A stretch of DNA of 5,807 nucleotides from Clostridia bacterium (GTDB lineage Bacteria > UBA6262 > WVXT01 > JAUXBS01), in contig JAUXBS010000089.1 of the NCBI GenBank assembly GCA_030619245.1, positions 1 through 5,807 of the forward strand, in the 5' to 3' direction. Positions 5,641 through 5,807 of the stretch are shown here, piece after piece (the first letter of the stretch is position 1; every line of letters starts with the position of its first letter). Below the pieces are notes generated by a model. It was not told where the DNA came from and made no database searches. It saw only the letters and a list, made by a program, of their open reading frames with translations. The translations under genes and the position numbers were made by a program.

Positions 5641-5807
5641 TCCTTTTATTTTTTACATTATAATTAAGGAAGATGTTTTCTGTCCACACCAAAAGAAATA
5701 TACATTTCTATTTCCTGTGTTTGTAACTTTCTTGTATGATAAACCGTCTAAGTATAAATAGTTTAACAATTTCGTTGACTATCCCGGCAATTAAGAGTAA
5801 AATAACC
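5641..5807. other. AT-rich upstream region, no gene seen
   Basis: No open frame of useful length, RNA gene or clear terminator was found. An imperfect 14-bp palindrome (GAAATATACATTTC, two mismatched pairs, about 5695-5708) could be a regulator site for the divergent side or for the efflux operon, but it is too weak to call. A neighbouring gene, if any, lies beyond the window. Confidence 0.35.

Noticed and set aside
1..5807. tRNA, rRNA, riboswitch or CRISPR array
   Set aside because: No cloverleaf, conserved rRNA stretch, aptamer-like fold or regularly spaced direct repeat was seen; the 50-nt leader before 5551 is too short and unstructured for a typical riboswitch.

Overview
The window looks like chromosomal DNA from a diderm (Gram-negative) bacterium, because it encodes a complete tripartite efflux system with an outer-membrane TolC-type channel. 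The phylum cannot be fixed from the sequence. The style (moderate GC in the genes, AT-rich intergenic DNA, tightly packed genes, mobile-element debris) would fit an environmental anaerobe such as a deltaproteobacterial, Nitrospirota or related lineage, but that is only an impression.

Left part (1-364): no gene. It holds a short tandem heptamer array, then a roughly 170-bp element bounded by 28-bp inverted repeats (25/28 identical). The element carries five copies of a 21-bp motif, two pointing inward from the left and three from the right. This is how IS21-family transposon ends are built, and there is no transposase between them, so it reads as a non-autonomous, MITE-like remnant. After it comes a consensus-like promoter whose spacer is filled by a perfect 20-bp palindrome.

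Toxin-antitoxin locus (365-795, + strand): the promoter drives a 46-residue reading frame that keeps the beginning, and apparently the end, of a Gp49/HigB-type RelE-superfamily toxin but lacks the catalytic middle. It overlaps by ATGA with an intact 97-residue XRE/HigA-type antitoxin. The palindrome is the likely autoregulatory operator. The module therefore looks like an antitoxin-repressor that outlived its toxin.

Convergent intergenic region (796-943): no gene; it holds a degenerate octamer array and a weak hairpin.

Efflux operon (944 to about 5640, all - strand, transcribed right to left): promoter, then a small Spy/CpxP-like LTxxQ periplasmic protein, a TolC-like outer-membrane channel, a MacA-like adaptor and a MacB-like ABC ATPase-permease. 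The genes are separated by 15 bp, a 1-bp overlap and 1 bp, so they are surely co-transcribed and translationally coupled. Together they form an ATP-driven export machine spanning both membranes, plus a periplasmic stress or chaperone-type protein made first. The first gene seems to use a non-canonical AUA start behind a very strong Shine-Dalgarno. The MacA-like adaptor has an unusually short alpha-hairpin.

Right end (5641-5807): AT-rich upstream DNA with no gene seen.
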